Origin: DAIDKA01 sp035487155 | GTDB lineage: Bacteria > Pseudomonadota > Gammaproteobacteria > Steroidobacterales > Steroidobacteraceae | Assembly: GCA_035487155.1 (NCBI GenBank) | Contig: DATHMK010000037.1 | Coordinates: 1-64,000, forward strand | Direction of reading: 5' to 3' | Length of the DNA stretch: 64,000 bases | Part shown: in pieces, positions 41,167-49,659 of the stretch | Numbering within the stretch: position 1 is the stretch's first letter | How the letters are laid out: each line of letters begins with the position of its first letter | The notes under the pieces: model-generated | What the model was told of the DNA's origin: nothing | What the model saw: only the letters and a program-made list of their open reading frames with translations | Database searches by the model: none | Made by a program: the position numbers and the translations under genes

Positions 41167-41772
41167 GTGGATCTCACCAGCTGGCTCAAGGGTCTCGAGG
41201 ACAGTGGCGTCGCCAGCAGTCTGCGCAGTTCGCTGTACTATTTCCCCTTCCTGGAATCGGTCCACGTCATGGCACTCGCCGTGGTGTTCGGCACCATCGT
41301 GGTCGTCGATCTGCGGGTGCTGGGTCTGGCCTCGCGACAGCGGCCGTTCACCCGCATGTCCTCCGAGCTGCTGCACATCACCTGGGGCGCCTTCGCGGTG
41401 TCGGTGCTGACCGGCGCGCTGATGTTCACCACCAACGCCCGCGTGTATGCGCACAACACGGCGTTCCAGGTGAAGATGTTGCTGCTGCTATGCGCGGGCA
41501 TCAACATGGCCGCCTTCCACCTCACCGCAGGCAGGAATGTCGCGCGCTGGGACACGGCGCCCACAGCGCCCGGCGTCGGCCGGCTGACCGCGGCACTGTC
41601 GATTGCGCTGTGGATTGGAATCATTTTCACGGGCCGCGTGATCGGCTTCACCACCACCGGTGCGCAGGCCAAGGAAGCGCCCGCGCCGGTGGGAGATTTC
41701 GATGACTTCCTGAACAGTGCTCCGGCGAGCAGCCCCGTGCCTGCGCAGCCTTCTACAGGGAAGAGCCCATGA
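41167..41772 (+). CDS. DUF6644 membrane protein, copy 2
   Basis: A 201-residue relative of the preceding product: SSLYYFPFLESVHVMALAVVFGTIVVVDLRVLGLASRQR matches its first two helices and keeps the His in SVHVMAL; four helices in all, plus a short cytoplasmic tail (PAPVGDFDDFLNS...). GTG 41167 is seven bases after the first copy. Its stop overlaps the ATG of the next gene (ATGA). A paired complex of the two copies is likely. Confidence 0.72.
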   Translation: MDLTSWLKGLEDSGVASSLRSSLYYFPFLESVHVMALAVVFGTIVVVDLRVLGLASRQRPFTRMSSELLHITWGAFAVSVLTGALMFTTNARVYAHNTAFQVKMLLLLCAGINMAAFHLTAGRNVARWDTAPTAPGVGRLTAALSIALWIGIIFTGRVIGFTTTGAQAKEAPAPVGDFDDFLNSAPASSPVPAQPSTGKSP

Positions 41773-43133
41773 GATCACCTGCTCCACTGCGCGCCGTGTT
41801 TGCGACGCTCACTCTCGTTGCCGTGTCGGCAACCGCTCAGACTGCGGGCTCCGGTGCGGCGGCCGCTTCGGCGCCGTTGGGGGCGCCCGTCGGCTTGGGG
41901 TCCGGGCTCGGAACGCGCAATACGCGGCCGATTCCACCCTTCGTGGGACCGCCGGCCGGCATGAAGCCGCTGCCCATCGATATGTTCACGTCGAAGAACT
42001 TCTACAAGGATCGGGCTCTGTGGACCGACCCACGCTACTACCGCTGCAATACGCCGCGCGAAATGGTCGAATACATGTGGGAAACCGGCCGCATCGGCGC
42101 AAATCCGCCGACGAGTGCCTCCTGGGGCAACTGCAGCATCGACTACCCGCTTCAGAACATCGTCAGCCCTTACCCCTACCGGACGGCGAAGGCGCACTAC
42201 GAGGCACTGCTGGCGGCCGCCAAGGCCCATGGCGGCCCGACCCTCTATACCAAGGCGACCACGCCTGACTGGGACGGTTTCTACCGCAGGGATCCGAAGG
42301 CCACGGACTTCCCCGGCGTCACGGCAAACGATCGCGCCAATTCCCCGTTGACCGGGCGCCTGGGGCTGCTCGGAGAGCGTTGGTTCTGGGGTGGCATCAA
42401 TCAGCCCTCCACGATCGTGTCGCTGCTGACGCCGGAATACCAGAAGCGCTACGTCCAGATGCTGTATCACGAGACCGTCGACAACTCCAAGCAATGGAAC
42501 GCCGAGTTCTGCTATCCGGAAGGGTTCACACGCTGGTGGGCGTGGCCCTCAAGAGGCGACCAGTTTCAGCTGACGGTGACCGTCAATCAGGTTCAGTTCA
42601 TTTCCGGAATCGCCGACAACTTCCTGCGGCAGGTTCTCATCGGCAAGGAACACGTGCAGAAGGTTCCGCAATGGTATGGGGAAACCGTCGGATTCTGGGA
42701 CGGCACCACGCTGGTTGCGTGGACGTCCAACATCCAGGCCTGGACCCAGCACACGATGTTCGAGAACAGCGGGAAGCTGGAGACCGTGGAGACCTTCAAG
42801 CCGGTGCTTGACGCCGGCGGCAAGTTCATCGGCATCGATGACGAGGCCGTTTTCTATGATCCGGATGCGTTGCTGCAACCCGTGGTCGTCAGGGACCGGT
42901 TCCTGAGGCGCGCCACCGCCGATGACCCCACGGCGCGCTATACCTTCATCGAGTGCCTCAGCAACATCAAGAACGTGGACGGCCGGCCCAAGCAGCTGAG
43001 CAAGAACGATCCGGATTTCGTCGATTACTACGGCCGGCCCTGGGCGCAGGTGTGGGAAAAGTACTTCGAGGTCGGCTGGGACAAGCCCGAGGATCTTGGG
43101 GTGCCGGACGACGTTCTCAAACTGCTGCAATGA
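41769..43133 (+). CDS. Large exported protein of the DUF6152/DUF6644 cassette, unknown
   Basis: A 454-residue exported protein: signal peptide to about residue 20 (TLVAVSATAQT), a Gly/Ala-rich linker, then a globular domain rich in Trp, Tyr, Pro and Asp without a recognisable domain. Cysteines at PRYYRCN and SWGNCS could form disulphides. A mature part of about 420 residues rich in aromatic residues could be a carbohydrate or lipid-binding protein, but this is a guess. It is the last gene of the cassette; spacing to the next gene is 13 bases. Confidence 0.65.
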   Translation: MRSPAPLRAVFATLTLVAVSATAQTAGSGAAAASAPLGAPVGLGSGLGTRNTRPIPPFVGPPAGMKPLPIDMFTSKNFYKDRALWTDPRYYRCNTPREMVEYMWETGRIGANPPTSASWGNCSIDYPLQNIVSPYPYRTAKAHYEALLAAAKAHGGPTLYTKATTPDWDGFYRRDPKATDFPGVTANDRANSPLTGRLGLLGERWFWGGINQPSTIVSLLTPEYQKRYVQMLYHETVDNSKQWNAEFCYPEGFTRWWAWPSRGDQFQLTVTVNQVQFISGIADNFLRQVLIGKEHVQKVPQWYGETVGFWDGTTLVAWTSNIQAWTQHTMFENSGKLETVETFKPVLDAGGKFIGIDDEAVFYDPDALLQPVVVRDRFLRRATADDPTARYTFIECLSNIKNVDGRPKQLSKNDPDFVDYYGRPWAQVWEKYFEVGWDKPEDLGVPDDVLKLLQ

Positions 43134-43146
43134 CGCGCGCCAACCC

Positions 43147-43704
43147 ATGCAGCTGGTTCAACCATCAGCCCGATACCTGAACGGCTACGTCGATGCGCTG
43201 CAGCGCGGCTGGTCTGCGGACACTGTGCGAGGAGCTGCCGCTGCCGCAGAAGAGTTGGCGCAGATCCAAGGCGATCCGGTGCAGTTTCTGGCGAGCCTGG
43301 AGGATCGGCAGGCCAAGGCTGGCCCCATCACTCTTCCCGACGGCTCTGTCGTGCCGAGGCTTCCCGGCTTCCGACGCTGGCTTTGGGATGGAGAATTCGC
43401 GGGCAGCATCGGTTTGCGCTGGCAGCCCGGAACGCATGCGCTGCCGCCGCACTGTCTCGGCCACATCGGTTTTACGGTGGTGCCATGGAAAAGACGCAAG
43501 GGATATGCCACGGCGGCACTTAAGTTGATGCTTCCCCAGGCCCGGGCGGCGGGACTGGAGTTTGTGGAACTTACGACTGACCCGGACAACCTGGCATCGC
43601 AGCGGGTCATTGTCGCCTGCGGCGGGGCGCTCCTGGAAACCTTCATCAAGCCTGCGCAATTCGGCGGCCAGCCCGGCCTGCGATATCGTGTCGCCACCGG
43701 GTGA
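43147..43704 (+). CDS. GNAT-family N-acetyltransferase
   Basis: A 185-residue acetyltransferase. The acetyl-CoA region reads LGHIGFTVVPWKRRKGYATAALKLMLPQARAAGLEFVELTTDPDNLASQRVIVACGG, a full GNAT core. ATG 43147 is preferred since the preceding residues look like the end of the unknown gene. Substrate unknown; such proteins act on aminoglycosides, amino acids or proteins. Confidence 0.85.
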   Translation: MQLVQPSARYLNGYVDALQRGWSADTVRGAAAAAEELAQIQGDPVQFLASLEDRQAKAGPITLPDGSVVPRLPGFRRWLWDGEFAGSIGLRWQPGTHALPPHCLGHIGFTVVPWKRRKGYATAALKLMLPQARAAGLEFVELTTDPDNLASQRVIVACGGALLETFIKPAQFGGQPGLRYRVATG

Positions 43705-43714
43705 ACCCGCACAA

Positions 43715-44203
43715 GTGCATGCGACGCTGCGTCAGGCGACGGCGGCGGATGCGCCGCGAGTGGCGGATCTGCTGATAGTAGTGCGCGCCGCCACCGCGCC
43801 TTTTGCTCCATCGGCGCATGCGGACGATGCAGTGCAGGACTGGGTCGCCAGCCGGCTGGTGCCCTCAGGAGGCGCCGTCGTGGCTGAGATTCGCGGTTCG
43901 GTGGTGGCGGTCATGCACACCGAGCACAGGCAGGCGATTTCCTGGATCACTCAGCTTGCCGTCGATCCGAAGTATTCCAATTGCGGCGTCGGCTCGCTGC
44001 TGCTTGCCCATGCGCTTCGGACGCTCGCGCCACCCCTGCGGCTGTACACTTTTCAGGCAAACCTCGGTGCCCGCCGTTTCTACGAGCGTCATGGTTTTAG
44101 GGCCGTTGCGTTCAGCGCCGGACAGACCAACGAAGAGCATTGCCCCGATGTTTTGTACGAGTTCACAGCGCGCGACAGCGAGGTGCAGGGTATGCAATCC
44201 TAG
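43715..44203 (+). CDS. GNAT-family N-acetyltransferase
   Basis: A 162-residue acetyltransferase. HATLRQATAADAPRVADLL starts the fold, WITQLAVDPKYSNCGVGSLLLAHAL is the acetyl-CoA loop and YTFQANLGARRFYERHGFRAV the final motif. The loop reads NCGVGS rather than the usual RGxGxG. GTG 43715 is chosen because the family start fits; GTG 43688 would overlap the preceding gene. It follows another GNAT gene but is not closely similar to it. Confidence 0.85.
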   Translation: MHATLRQATAADAPRVADLLIVVRAATAPFAPSAHADDAVQDWVASRLVPSGGAVVAEIRGSVVAVMHTEHRQAISWITQLAVDPKYSNCGVGSLLLAHALRTLAPPLRLYTFQANLGARRFYERHGFRAVAFSAGQTNEEHCPDVLYEFTARDSEVQGMQS

Positions 44204-44231
44204 CGGCGTAGGGTAAGCAGCAGGTACAGAC

Positions 44232-45719
44232 GTGTCCAACGATCCCGCAGGCGCCGCCGGTATGAGCTCACAGGGCATGATTGCTCCGCTCAGCCAGGAC
44301 AGCGTGGGGCGAAACAAACTCGTCATCAATCTGCTGCTGGTCGCGACCTTCGTGGTGATACTCAACGAGACGCTCATGGCCGTGGCCATTCCGCGGCTCA
44401 TGCACGATCTCAACGTCAGCGCCGACGCCGTGCAGTGGCTGACCACGGCGTTTCTGCTGACCATGTCGGTGGTCATCCCGGTTACCGGCTTTCTGCTGCA
44501 GCGGCTGAATACCAGGCCGGTCTTTGTATGGGCGATGTCGTTGTTTTCACTGGGCACGCTGGTTGCCACGCTGGCCCCCAATCTGCAGATTCTGGTCCTC
44601 GCGCGCATCATCCAGGCATCCGGCACCGCGATCATGTTGCCGCTGCTGATGACGACGGCCATGACCCTGGCGCCGCCGCAGACTCGCGGCAAGACCATGG
44701 GATTCATCACCACCGTCATATCGGTGGCACCGGCGATCGGCCCCACCATCTCCGGGGTCATCCTCAACTATCTGAGTTGGCGCTGGATGTTCCTGCTGGT
44801 ACTGCCGATTTCGCTGGGCGCGCTGCTGCTCGGGTGGCTGCGCATGGTGAACGTAACGATCCCGCACAGTGCGCGGTTGGATGCCGTCTCAGTGGTGCTT
44901 TCCGGGTTCGCCTTCGGCGGTATCGTCTATGGACTCAGTAATGTCGGCGTCGCATCCGCCGCGGCGCGCACGGCTGCTGTGTGGAGCACCGTCGGCGCGG
45001 TGTTCCTCGTGCTTTTCATTTTCCGGCAAATAAGGCAACAGGCAACCGGCTATCCGCTGCTCGATCTGCGCACCTTTCAGTCCCGCAATTTCACTATCTC
45101 GGTGCTGCTCATGGCGAGCATGATGATGGCGCTGTTCGGCACCATTATCCTGCTGCCCATCTACCTGCAGAACGTCCTGGGCCTCAGTACCCTGCAGACC
45201 GGCCTGTTGCTGCTGCCCGGCGGTCTGCTGATGGGATTGCTGGGGCCCCATGTCGGTCGTCTATACGACAAGGTCGGTCCGATCAGGCTGCTGGTTCCCG
45301 GCGTGATGGTGGTCAGCGTGGTGCTGTGGGCAATGACATTGCTTGGGCCTCATTCCCGGGTCGCCTATATCCTGGCCGGACATGTGGTGATGTCCATCGG
45401 CTTTGCCTTTCTGTTTACACCGCTTTTCACCGTCAGCCTGTCATCGGTCAAGGCCAGTCTCTATTCTCACGGCAGCGCCATCATCGGGACCCTCCAGCAA
45501 GCTGCCGGCGCGGCGGGCGTTGCACTGTTCGTGGCATTGATGTCGGCACGGGCTGCGAAGCTCGCCGCCGGCGGACTTGCCCCCATCGATGCTCTGTCGG
45601 GAGGTGTCCGGATTGGCTTTCTGTGCGGTGCCATCATTTCGCTGTTTGCGGTAGCCTGCGTGTTCTTCGTGCGTCGACCTTGCGCGCAGCCTGAGGGTGG
45701 CGCGCCCGCGGGCGCGTGA
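44232..45719 (+). CDS. DHA2-family multidrug efflux transporter (MFS)
   Basis: A 495-residue transporter with fourteen predicted helices, as in EmrB/QacA. NETLMAVAIPRLMHDLNVSADAVQWLTTAFLLTMSVVIPVTGFLLQRLNTR is the DHA2 start and matches motif A/D1; ARIIQASGTAIMLPL is the motif C-like region. Drug:proton antiport is likely. No EmrA-type partner is beside it. GTG 44232 is used; ATG 44262 is also possible. Confidence 0.9.
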   Translation: MSNDPAGAAGMSSQGMIAPLSQDSVGRNKLVINLLLVATFVVILNETLMAVAIPRLMHDLNVSADAVQWLTTAFLLTMSVVIPVTGFLLQRLNTRPVFVWAMSLFSLGTLVATLAPNLQILVLARIIQASGTAIMLPLLMTTAMTLAPPQTRGKTMGFITTVISVAPAIGPTISGVILNYLSWRWMFLLVLPISLGALLLGWLRMVNVTIPHSARLDAVSVVLSGFAFGGIVYGLSNVGVASAAARTAAVWSTVGAVFLVLFIFRQIRQQATGYPLLDLRTFQSRNFTISVLLMASMMMALFGTIILLPIYLQNVLGLSTLQTGLLLLPGGLLMGLLGPHVGRLYDKVGPIRLLVPGVMVVSVVLWAMTLLGPHSRVAYILAGHVVMSIGFAFLFTPLFTVSLSSVKASLYSHGSAIIGTLQQAAGAAGVALFVALMSARAAKLAAGGLAPIDALSGGVRIGFLCGAIISLFAVACVFFVRRPCAQPEGGAPAGA

Positions 45720-45771
45720 GCGTCGCGCACCAGCGCGCAGACCTTGCGGTTCTCACGACGCAGGCACCCTC

Positions 45772-46914
45772 ATGCAGCCTGACGATATTCTGGTGATCGG
45801 CGCCGGTCCGGCGGGTCTGGCGACCTCGGCCTGCTTGCGCCATGCCGGACTGCTGCATGTGGTCCTGGAACGCGAGGCGCAAATCGCCAGTGCCTGGCAC
45901 CGACATTACGACCGGCTGCATCTGCACACGACCAAGACCCATTCCGCGCTGCCCTATGTGCCGTGGCCGCAGGCTGCGCCACGCTACCCGTCTCGGGAGC
46001 AGGTACTGCAGTACCTGCAAGAGTACGCGGCACGGCACCAGGTTGCACCTCGACTGGGCGTTACGGTGCGCGCCTTGCGGCGCCGGGCCGAGCGCTTCGA
46101 GGTGGATACAAGTGCCGGGGTCATGACACCGCGCATGGTCGTCATGGCCACAGGCGCCAACAGCGTGCCCAACCTGCCTTCGATTCGCGGGCTGGACTGC
46201 TTTGGTGGTTCGGTCGTTCACGCCGGTGTTTACAGGAACCCCACCCCCTATCAGGGTAAACGCACGCTGGTGATAGGCTGCGGCAACTCCGGAGCGGAGA
46301 TCGCACTGGATCTGGCCGAGCAGGGAGTGGATGTGGCCATGGTGGTGCGCGGTCCGGTTCACGTGGTCCCGCGCGACATGCTCGGACGCCCCATTCAGCA
46401 CACCAATATCCTGCTTTCGCATCTGCCGCTGGGGCTTCGCGATGCCATCGCCCTGTGCACCTTGCGAGTGATGGTTGGGGATCTGTCGCGCTGGGGAATC
46501 AAGCGGCCCGCGGTGGGGCCCAATCGCCTGATCCAGGAATCCGGACGTATTCCCTTACTGGATGTCGGCACCATCGCCATGGTCAAGCAGGGCCGCATAC
46601 GCGTGCTGCCTGCGGTTCAGGAGGTCCTTCCGGACAGGGTGCGATTCGCCAACGGTGCCGACCATCCGTTTGAGGCCATCATTCTTGCAACCGGCTATAC
46701 ATCGAGTCTGAACGAGCTGGTTGAGGGCTTCGCCACGCTGGTGGACGCCCATGGCAGGCCGAGTCCGATTGGCAGCGAGGGCGGCCTTCCCGGCTTGTAT
46801 TTCGTCGGTTTCAGCAATCCTGCGACAGGGGTACTGCGCGAGATCGCGCGGGAGGCGCCGCGGGTAGTGCGCGCCATGCGCGCGGCCGGCCGCGCCGGTC
46901 CGGGTTCGACTTGA
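45772..46914 (+). CDS. FAD/NADPH-binding monooxygenase-like oxidoreductase
   Basis: A 380-residue flavoprotein of the flavin-containing monooxygenase/YUCCA group: GAGPAGLA at 10-17 binds FAD, a second Rossmann motif IGCGNSGAEIALDLAEQG (about 164-181) binds NADPH, and FATLVDAHGRPSPIG..GLYFVGF closes the FAD domain. YTRLHLHTT-like (YDRLHLHTTKTHSALP) follows the family pattern. ATG 45772 is the start. The substrate is not known; it follows the efflux gene by 52 bases. Confidence 0.85.
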   Translation: MQPDDILVIGAGPAGLATSACLRHAGLLHVVLEREAQIASAWHRHYDRLHLHTTKTHSALPYVPWPQAAPRYPSREQVLQYLQEYAARHQVAPRLGVTVRALRRRAERFEVDTSAGVMTPRMVVMATGANSVPNLPSIRGLDCFGGSVVHAGVYRNPTPYQGKRTLVIGCGNSGAEIALDLAEQGVDVAMVVRGPVHVVPRDMLGRPIQHTNILLSHLPLGLRDAIALCTLRVMVGDLSRWGIKRPAVGPNRLIQESGRIPLLDVGTIAMVKQGRIRVLPAVQEVLPDRVRFANGADHPFEAIILATGYTSSLNELVEGFATLVDAHGRPSPIGSEGGLPGLYFVGFSNPATGVLREIAREAPRVVRAMRAAGRAGPGST

Positions 46915-46977
46915 CCGGTCAGCTCTATGTGCTACGCTTTGTAGCATTAAAGGTCGGCTCGGCACGAGGACTGGAAC

Positions 46978-47304
46978 ATGACGACCGTGAAAATAACATT
47001 CCTCAGAGCGCTCAAGTTCTGGTGGAGCTTCACGTGGCGGACGCTGGTCATCTCGTTTCCGATCTATGTCCTTGGCATGTACCGGCTGTTCGTTTGGCTG
47101 GCTCCATTTCCGACGCGGGTGAATCCGCAAGCGCACGCGGCGCTGGCCAGTCCCCACAGTGCGCAGATTCTCGCCGTTGTGTGGCCCGTAGTGACCGTGG
47201 TTTCAATCATCATCCAGATTGTCGCGGTCCGCTGGGCGCTGACAACGCGATGGTCTGATTTTCGTCTTCAGGCCGTGACCGACGATCAGGCTACTACCGT
47301 ATAG
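46978..47304 (+). CDS. Small membrane protein, function unknown
   Basis: A 108-residue protein with two hydrophobic segments (about 18-42 and 63-83) and basic cytoplasmic ends. No domain is recognised. It is 63 bases after the flavoprotein gene and is followed 21 bases later by another unknown membrane protein gene, so they may be co-expressed. Confidence 0.6.
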   Translation: MTTVKITFLRALKFWWSFTWRTLVISFPIYVLGMYRLFVWLAPFPTRVNPQAHAALASPHSAQILAVVWPVVTVVSIIIQIVAVRWALTTRWSDFRLQAVTDDQATTV

Positions 47305-47325
47305 CGTTGGCTGCGGTCAGCTGCC

Positions 47326-48093
47326 ATGAACCTGCCTTTTGAGCCGCGGGAAGTTGAGAAGCCCTTCGGCCTGAGATGGCTGAAGATGGCCCTGCAGCTT
47401 ATCCTGGGCTCCCCGTTGCGATTCGGGGTCACCGTGGCCTCGTTGGCATGGCTTGATTCGCTGGTTCAAACACTGGCCGATAACGTGGCCCTGCGCAAGC
47501 TGTGGGTGAACTGGGCTGCGCTGCTGACCCTGCCCCTGCTCTACACGGCTGTGTGTGCCATTGCACGGGGCGCCGATGACCCGCGGCAAACCTGGCAGGC
47601 GTTCAGGGGATTTTTGAGCCGGCGTCTTTGGGCGGGGGCGCTTGGTTCCGGTGCGATGATGGTGTCGATACAAGCCGCGGTGCTGTGGCTGATGCAGGCG
47701 CAGGCCTATCCGGCGGAGAATTACACGAACCGATCAGGCCGGTTCCTCGCCTCCTTTGAGGCCCAGACCTGCGCGGTGTGCACGGATCTGGGTCTGTGCT
47801 TCTTTCCGCTGTTGGTGTTTGCTTCGGCGCTGTCGGCCTCCGAGGTGCGCCGACTGTCGAGGAGCGCACAGGCGCTCAACGGCCGAAATGAGATCCTGAA
47901 GCTACTGTTCATAATGCTGCTGCCTTCCGCGGCACTGGACCTGATCCCGTCGTACGGTATCGGGGAGGCCGTTTGGCTGGTCTTCATGGGCACCGTCAGT
48001 TACGTTGCCTATCGAGATATTTTTGAGCGGCGCAGTGAAAATCTTCCGGTGGCGGAAAGCCGCGTCTTCAGCAGCCTTGTTGCTTCGCAATAG
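47326..48093 (+). CDS. Membrane protein, function unknown
   Basis: A 255-residue membrane protein with about five helices (FGVTVASLAWLDSLVQTLAD, WAALLTLPLLYTAVCAIA, MMVSIQAAVLWLMQAQAY, CFFPLLVFASALSASE, LLFIMLLPSAALDLIP). It lies between the small membrane protein and the putative zinc peptidase. No family is recognised. Confidence 0.6.
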   Translation: MNLPFEPREVEKPFGLRWLKMALQLILGSPLRFGVTVASLAWLDSLVQTLADNVALRKLWVNWAALLTLPLLYTAVCAIARGADDPRQTWQAFRGFLSRRLWAGALGSGAMMVSIQAAVLWLMQAQAYPAENYTNRSGRFLASFEAQTCAVCTDLGLCFFPLLVFASALSASEVRRLSRSAQALNGRNEILKLLFIMLLPSAALDLIPSYGIGEAVWLVFMGTVSYVAYRDIFERRSENLPVAESRVFSSLVASQ

Positions 48094-48107
48094 TCGCAAA
48101 CCCGGTC

Positions 48108-48758
48108 ATGACAGCAGCGCGCAAAATCAACATCGGCAACCTGGGTCTGATGCTTGCCGTGGCCCTGGTGGTGTCGGTTCTGGCGCCACGCGCCGGCGCG
48201 GACACCCCCGCGCCCATCATCGAATCGCACGGCTTCCACATCGACGTGCATCGGATCAGTCCGCAGCAGCTCGACGCGGTGCTGCCGTCACTCGCAAAGC
48301 AGCTCGCCATCGTCGAATCCGTGGGCCTGCCATCGCGCGTGCTGATCTTCATGCGCTCCGTGCCAATGGTCATTGATCCAACTCTTAACGGTAATCCGGG
48401 GCTCTATACGCAGGATGGAGGCCGCGGCGTCGTACTCGTCCAAGCGATCGTTTTCCCCGACAACAAACCCATCCTCCTGCACGAGCTGCTGCATGCCTAT
48501 CACCTGCAGACGCTGCCGCTGCCGACACCCCAGATCCGCGACGCCTATGAGGAGGCACTTCGCAACAATATCTATCCCCCCAACTTCCGTTCGGCGCACT
48601 TCCTGGAGAATCCGCGCGAATACTTCGCGGTGATCGGAACGATTTTCCTGTTCGGGCGGATCCAGCAGCCCCCGTATGACTGCGCGATTCCGGCGGCGCA
48701 GCAGCCGCAGTTCCTGGCATTTCTGGCCACCCAGTTCGGGCCGCATGAATGCAGATAG
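48108..48758 (+). CDS. Exported putative zinc metallopeptidase (HExxH)
   Basis: A 216-residue protein: signal peptide to about residue 31 (VVSVLAPRAGA), then a single domain. HELLH at 125-129 is the gluzincin zinc motif, with Tyr131 and His132 following, and Glu161 in NPREYFAVIG could be the third zinc ligand, as in the HExxH...NEFFAE pattern of ATLF-like proteases. Family and substrate are not known. It is encoded 14 bases after the membrane protein gene at 47326. Confidence 0.6.
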   Translation: MTAARKINIGNLGLMLAVALVVSVLAPRAGADTPAPIIESHGFHIDVHRISPQQLDAVLPSLAKQLAIVESVGLPSRVLIFMRSVPMVIDPTLNGNPGLYTQDGGRGVVLVQAIVFPDNKPILLHELLHAYHLQTLPLPTPQIRDAYEEALRNNIYPPNFRSAHFLENPREYFAVIGTIFLFGRIQQPPYDCAIPAAQQPQFLAFLATQFGPHECR

Positions 48759-48785
48759 GGAGACTGTCACAATTGCCGCGTTACG

Positions 48786-49640
48786 ATGGCGCAATTCTGT
48801 GCCGGGGCTGCCTTGTCGATCTCCATTCTCATCCTGACGCTCAACGAGGAGATCAATATCGGAGCATGCCTGGACTCGGTGTCCTGGTCCGATGACCTGG
48901 TAGTGCTGGACTCCGGCAGCACCGACCGGACGGTGACCGTGGCGACCGGGCGCGGCGCGCGCGTGGTCTCACGACCCTTCGACGACTACGCCAGCCAGCG
49001 CAATTTCGGGCTGCGCGCAATCGACTACCGGCACGACTGGGTGCTGATGCTGGATGCCGATGAGCGGGTGCCCGCGGACCTGGCCCTAGAAATGCGCCGG
49101 GCCGTGGCGGCCGCCACGGATGATATTGCGTTGTTTCAGCTGCGCAGGCGCGACTGGCTGCTGGGGCGCTGGATCCGTCACAGCAGCGGCTATCCCACCT
49201 GGTTTGGGCGCCTCGGCCGGCGTGGTCGCATCAGCGTGCAGCGTCCCATCAACGAGGAATATCACGCGGCGGGCCGCGTGGTCAGTCTGTCCGGACATCT
49301 GGACCACTACCCCTTCAACAAGGGCTTCGAGGAGTGGATCGCCAAACACAATCGTTATTCCACCATGGAAGCTCGGCTCTTCGAACAGCGACGGGCGCAG
49401 CCGCTGACCGGTTCGGTGTTTACGCGCGATCCGGTGCTGCGTCGCAAGGCCATCAAGGACCGCGTCTATCGGCTGCCTGGCCGGCCGGTATTGATCTTCA
49501 TGGCCCTGTACCTGCTGCGCGGCGGGATCCTCGAAGGCCGTGCCGGCCTTACCTTCTGTCTGCTGCGGGCCTGGTACGAGTTCATGATTGACTGCAAGCG
49601 GCGCGAACTGCGGCGGCGGGCAGGGGGCCTTGGGCTCTAG
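48786..49640 (+). CDS. Family 2 glycosyltransferase (WaaE/KdtX-like)
   Basis: A 284-residue glycosyltransferase. SISILILTLNEEINIGACLDSV is the GT2 start, DLVVLDSGSTDRTV the nucleotide-sugar binding loop and MLDADERVP the DxD. The C-terminal RRDWLLGRWIRHSSGYPTWFGRL resembles LPS core beta-1,4-glucosyltransferase WaaE. ATG 48786 is shown; TTG 48813 would begin exactly at the conserved LSISIL. It begins the polysaccharide region. Confidence 0.85.
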   Translation: MAQFCAGAALSISILILTLNEEINIGACLDSVSWSDDLVVLDSGSTDRTVTVATGRGARVVSRPFDDYASQRNFGLRAIDYRHDWVLMLDADERVPADLALEMRRAVAAATDDIALFQLRRRDWLLGRWIRHSSGYPTWFGRLGRRGRISVQRPINEEYHAAGRVVSLSGHLDHYPFNKGFEEWIAKHNRYSTMEARLFEQRRAQPLTGSVFTRDPVLRRKAIKDRVYRLPGRPVLIFMALYLLRGGILEGRAGLTFCLLRAWYEFMIDCKRRELRRRAGGLGL

Positions 49641-49659
49641 CCCATCAGGACCTCTCCGC

